37,921 nucleotides of DNA from Defluviitaleaceae bacterium (GTDB lineage: Bacteria > Bacillota > Clostridia > Lachnospirales > WRAX01). Location: positions 1 to 37,921 of the forward strand of contig WRBJ01000017.1 in assembly GCA_009784615.1 (NCBI GenBank), written 5' to 3'. Positions within the stretch are counted from its first letter, which is position 1. Each line of letters starts with the position of its first letter. The notes below the pieces were generated by a model. That model searched no databases, was not told the DNA's origin, and saw nothing but the letters and a program-made list of their open reading frames with translations. A program made the translations under genes and the position numbers. Shown piece after piece: positions 35,140-37,921 of the stretch.

Positions 35140-35593
35140 AAAGCTACTGTTAGTTTTAGTAATTATTTCGGCAATTGCAACCATTGGTTGCGGGCGAAGT
35201 AATAACGTTTTACCAACCTTAAAAGTGCAACTTAACGAACAGTCTGTTCAAGCACTTCAAGGTACAACAAATTGGTGTTTTAATAATGGCAATTATGACA
35301 CTTGTATTTTATCTGATTCCCCGCATCCGTTGCAATTATCAGATGAACAATTACAACGTGCCACACTAATACTAAATGAAGGCGTAAACGAAATAACTCT
35401 AAATTTCACACCAAATCCTCAAACCATACGCATTGTGCGGTGGTTAGAAGGTGCAGGTTATGAAGATTTTGCCCATATAACAATCCACAACCAAACAATC
35501 CAAATAATCGACGACGGAAATGTCTACATATACGAAGTTTTCGCCACTTGGGAGCAAGGAAGCTCATCCTTTGCTTTCCGCACAACAAATTAG
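35111..35593 (+). CDS. Small lipoprotein coupled to the DNA translocase gene
   Basis: This 160-residue predicted lipoprotein has a basic start, a hydrophobic helix and a lipobox IGC at about residue 27. Mature residues are mainly beta-forming. I do not recognise a family. The ATG lies 29 bases inside the end of the translocase gene, with CAGGAGG in that coding sequence, so the two are co-translated. Its last four bases overlap the convergent deacetylase gene. Confidence 0.72.
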   Translation: MHQLKMVIIRKLLLVLVIISAIATIGCGRSNNVLPTLKVQLNEQSVQALQGTTNWCFNNGNYDTCILSDSPHPLQLSDEQLQRATLILNEGVNEITLNFTPNPQTIRIVRWLEGAGYEDFAHITIHNQTIQIIDDGNVYIYEVFATWEQGSSSFAFRTTN

Positions 35594-36429
35594 TCTATGC
35601 CAATATTCTTAAAAAATGTCGCACTGTCAATATGTGGCGGACGGTTGTATCTGCCCAATTGGAAAAGACTATCGTGGTCGCCAACGATGATTGTATTAGG
35701 AATTTCCCGACAGGTTAAACTAGCAAGATACCCCGCAGATTTAATAATTTCGTCTGATAAATCGCTAAATATGCCTAAAGGATAAGTGAAACTATTAGCA
35801 CTTAACAACGTGTGCTGATAAAACACCTCGGCAAATTGTTGCAAATCGGCTAAAAATCGGGTTCTATAATCAATTTCGCTTTCTACACGTTTTTTACCAA
35901 CACCAATGCTACCGTGCAAATCATAGCTGTGGCAACCAATTTCAATTCTGCCAGATTTTATCGCATTTTCCACATCATCCCAAGTCATATGTGGAAAATT
36001 ACGCTCGTGTCCTTCGCTGGCAAGATTTGTATATTTATCGGTCTGAGAGCCGATAATTGCCATTGTTATGCACGTGTTATATTTTTCTAACAGGTGTAAC
36101 AAAATATTTAACGCTGGTTGGCGACCATCATCAAAACTCAGTACAATGGGCTTTTGCGGCAACGCCTTGCCATAATGTACAAAATCAATCAAATTCTGCA
36201 TTACAACAGGGGTATAATCAAGCAACAACAAATGGCGCAAATCCGCCTCAAACTCTGCTTCGGTTATCTCCCAACGGTTATCTGGTGTATCCTCTAATGC
36301 GTGATACATTATTATAGGCACAACCGCAGAATCTCCCGAAACCGCACCATATAAAGTTTCAAGCGGCGAAGCAACAACAGGTTTTGCAATACAAAACAGT
36401 ATAAATAGTGTTAAAAATAATCTTTTCAT
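35590..36429 (-). CDS. Exported polysaccharide deacetylase
   Basis: This 279-residue NodB-fold enzyme has a signal peptide (residues 1-21). It has IIMYHALE near 39, the catalytic SFDDG motif near 98, metal-binding HSYDLH near 166 and FTYPLG near 214. These fit the carbohydrate esterase 4 family, which removes acetyl groups from peptidoglycan or other glycans. The substrate is not determined. The start follows AGGTG and is 46 bases from the divergent tilS start. Confidence 0.88.
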   Translation of the reverse strand: MKRLFLTLFILFCIAKPVVASPLETLYGAVSGDSAVVPIIMYHALEDTPDNRWEITEAEFEADLRHLLLLDYTPVVMQNLIDFVHYGKALPQKPIVLSFDDGRQPALNILLHLLEKYNTCITMAIIGSQTDKYTNLASEGHERNFPHMTWDDVENAIKSGRIEIGCHSYDLHGSIGVGKKRVESEIDYRTRFLADLQQFAEVFYQHTLLSANSFTYPLGIFSDLSDEIIKSAGYLASLTCREIPNTIIVGDHDSLFQLGRYNRPPHIDSATFFKNIGID

Positions 36430-36475
36430 ATTTTCACCTCAACAATATTATTTGTTGATTTTTGGGGGTTAATCA

Positions 36476-37801
36476 ATGGAAAAAATGGTAATGCAAGCAA
36501 TTGAAAAATATAGGATGTTACAAGCCAACGATGGTATTTTGATAGGTTTTTCTGGCGGTGCGGATTCTGTATGTCTTTTACATTTTTTAACAATTTTGCG
36601 TGAAAAGTTGAATTTGCGGCTTTTTGCAGTGCATATTCATCACGGCTTGCGTGGCAATGAAGCCGATGCAGATGCCGAATTTTGTGCAGAATTATGCCAA
36701 AAATTAGATGTTGAATATGAAATTGTTTATGCCGATGTTGCAGATTTGTCAAAAAAAGGTAAAATATCAATAGAAGCGACGGGACGTAAAATTCGCTACG
36801 ATACTTTCCGCAAAATAGCTGATAGAAAGGGCTTGCAAGGCATTGCGGTTGGTCATCATCAAAATGATGTGGCAGAAACCGTGTTATTGCAAGTGTTGCG
36901 TGGCACTGGGTCAATCAAGGGTATTTTGCCTGTCAATAACGGCATAATTAGACCATTGTTGGATGTCAGCCGTAAACAAATCGAGGAATACTGCAATGTC
37001 AATTTATTGCCATTTAGGGTCGATTTAACTAACACCGAAAGTAAGTTTGCACGCAATAAAATACGGCTAGAATACTTGCCAAAATTATCCGAAGATTTTA
37101 ATCCGCAAATTGTTAAAACTTTGGCAAAACTGGCGGAAATATCACGTACAGAGCAGAATTTACTGGATGAAATGGCGCAAAATGTAGATGACCACAAGTT
37201 GCCCTTACGAAGGCGGCGCATTAGACATGAGATTGAGAATATAAAAGGAGATTTAGAAAATATTACCTTTGAACATATTGAGGCTATATTAGATTTGCAA
37301 GATGGTGAAACAGGGCGACAAATCAACCTTCCTGATGGCTTGGTGGCTCGTAATGTATATGGAAAAATAGAAATTACAAAACCCGACAAACCTCTTAAAT
37401 TAAGCTATCACCTACCTATTGGGCATAAAATTTATGCTGAGGAAATTGATACTTGGTTTTATTTAGGAAAAGATGAGCTAAAGGTCGATTTTGACGGACG
37501 TTTTGAAATGCGCATAAGACGTGATGTTGTTGATGAGGTGATGGTTAGAACACGCTTAAATGGTGACAAAATTACACTTTCTGGTGGAACGAAGAAAATG
37601 AAGGATTATTTTATTGATAAAAAAATACCACGCCACGAGCGAGATAGAGCAGTTTTTGTAGCCGTTAGTGATGAAATTATTACAATGGTTGATGGAGTGT
37701 TTAGTGAAAAATATGCTACAAAAAGCGATGATAATTTGGTGTTGTGTATATGGAAATCAAGCGATGTCATTGCAAGTTACACCCACAATGACAATGAATA
37801 A
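36476..37801 (+). CDS. tilS: tRNA(Ile)-lysidine synthetase
   Basis: This 441-residue essential enzyme attaches lysine to C34 of the CAU-anticodon isoleucine tRNA, so that it reads AUA. The N-terminal PP-loop ATP pyrophosphatase has SGGADS near residue 24, HIHHGLRG near 57, and GHHQNDVAETVLLQVLRG near 121. The RPLLDVSRKQIEEY segment is near 160. The C-terminal TilS-specific domains follow, with MKDYFIDKKIPRHERDR near 370. Length is typical. GGGGGTT precedes the ATG. Confidence 0.95.
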   Translation: MEKMVMQAIEKYRMLQANDGILIGFSGGADSVCLLHFLTILREKLNLRLFAVHIHHGLRGNEADADAEFCAELCQKLDVEYEIVYADVADLSKKGKISIEATGRKIRYDTFRKIADRKGLQGIAVGHHQNDVAETVLLQVLRGTGSIKGILPVNNGIIRPLLDVSRKQIEEYCNVNLLPFRVDLTNTESKFARNKIRLEYLPKLSEDFNPQIVKTLAKLAEISRTEQNLLDEMAQNVDDHKLPLRRRRIRHEIENIKGDLENITFEHIEAILDLQDGETGRQINLPDGLVARNVYGKIEITKPDKPLKLSYHLPIGHKIYAEEIDTWFYLGKDELKVDFDGRFEMRIRRDVVDEVMVRTRLNGDKITLSGGTKKMKDYFIDKKIPRHERDRAVFVAVSDEIITMVDGVFSEKYATKSDDNLVLCIWKSSDVIASYTHNDNE

Positions 37802-37831
37802 GTCCAGCTAAGAATTGTCAATACCCAAAAT

Positions 37832-37852
37832 AAATTTTCTTAGAAAATTTTT
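37832..37852 (+). terminator. Weak terminator-like hairpin after tilS
   Basis: AAATTTTC (37832-37839) pairs with GAAAATTT (37843-37850), then TT. It is AT-rich and of low stability. The remaining 69 bases to the window end show nothing else I can name. Confidence 0.4.
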
Positions 37853-37921
37853 AACAAGACAATGGATGGACAAAACAGTATAGCAAACAAGCCCTATAAG
37901 AGCTTGAAAATCATAACTACG

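Overview
The window looks like a chromosomal segment from an anaerobic, endospore-forming, low-GC Gram-positive bacterium, most likely class Clostridia. The evidence is the spore genes (dipicolinate synthase A and B, an alpha/beta-type small acid-soluble spore protein, a SpoIID-family protein), the McsA/McsB/ClpC arginine-phosphorylation system typical of Firmicutes, strong AGGAGG-type ribosome binding sites, and an AT-rich composition. A candidate sigma-D (flagellar-type) promoter suggests motility. I see no tRNA, rRNA, insertion sequence, prophage or CRISPR array. Coding density is high and no stretch over 300 bases lacks a gene.

Layout. 1-140: a GC-richer stretch full of hairpins, possibly the 3' part of an unidentified structured RNA. 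229-5034: a cell-wall amidase, convergent dipicolinate synthase genes, and a P-loop ATPase that is an internal duplication. 5037-6810 (minus): five small genes, four of them membrane proteins (two DUF4190-like, DUF2752, TM2) and one a 58-residue soluble protein. 6888-7980 (minus): BioY and a DUF454 protein. 8135-11013: a VanY-like D,D-carboxypeptidase lipoprotein followed by a two-component system. 11082-13232: a possible sigma-D-controlled protein, RNHCP and DUF1905 proteins, an unknown protein, the spore protein, and a 32-codon membrane-peptide gene.

13340-18375: a cation diffusion facilitator, then a DivIVA-like protein, SpoIID/LytB protein, queA and ftsY. 18414-19505: a yybP-ykoY (manganese) riboswitch ahead of a Na+/Ca2+-type exchanger. 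19553-24486: a stress operon in the order zinc-ribbon protein, short mcsA, GNAT acetyltransferase, mcsB, clpC. 24629-26264: HU and a VanW-family protein. 26270-32558 (minus): a hybrid histidine kinase with five tandem PAS repeats, an HD-GYP protein and an AI-2E family permease. 32635-37801: the FtsK/SpoIIIE translocase with a coupled lipoprotein, a convergent polysaccharide deacetylase, and tilS.

Most of this is housekeeping, envelope and sporulation content. The points most worth a second look are the remodelled mcsA/mcsB operon, the Mn riboswitch on a calcium-exchanger-family gene, the five-PAS kinase with alternating QPCG/QPDG motifs, the candidate sigma-D promoter, the unassigned structured RNA at the left edge, and the tiny membrane-peptide gene at 13134-13232. 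I did not find a clearly new multi-gene defence or mobile system. Family names come from motif recognition by eye, without database searches.
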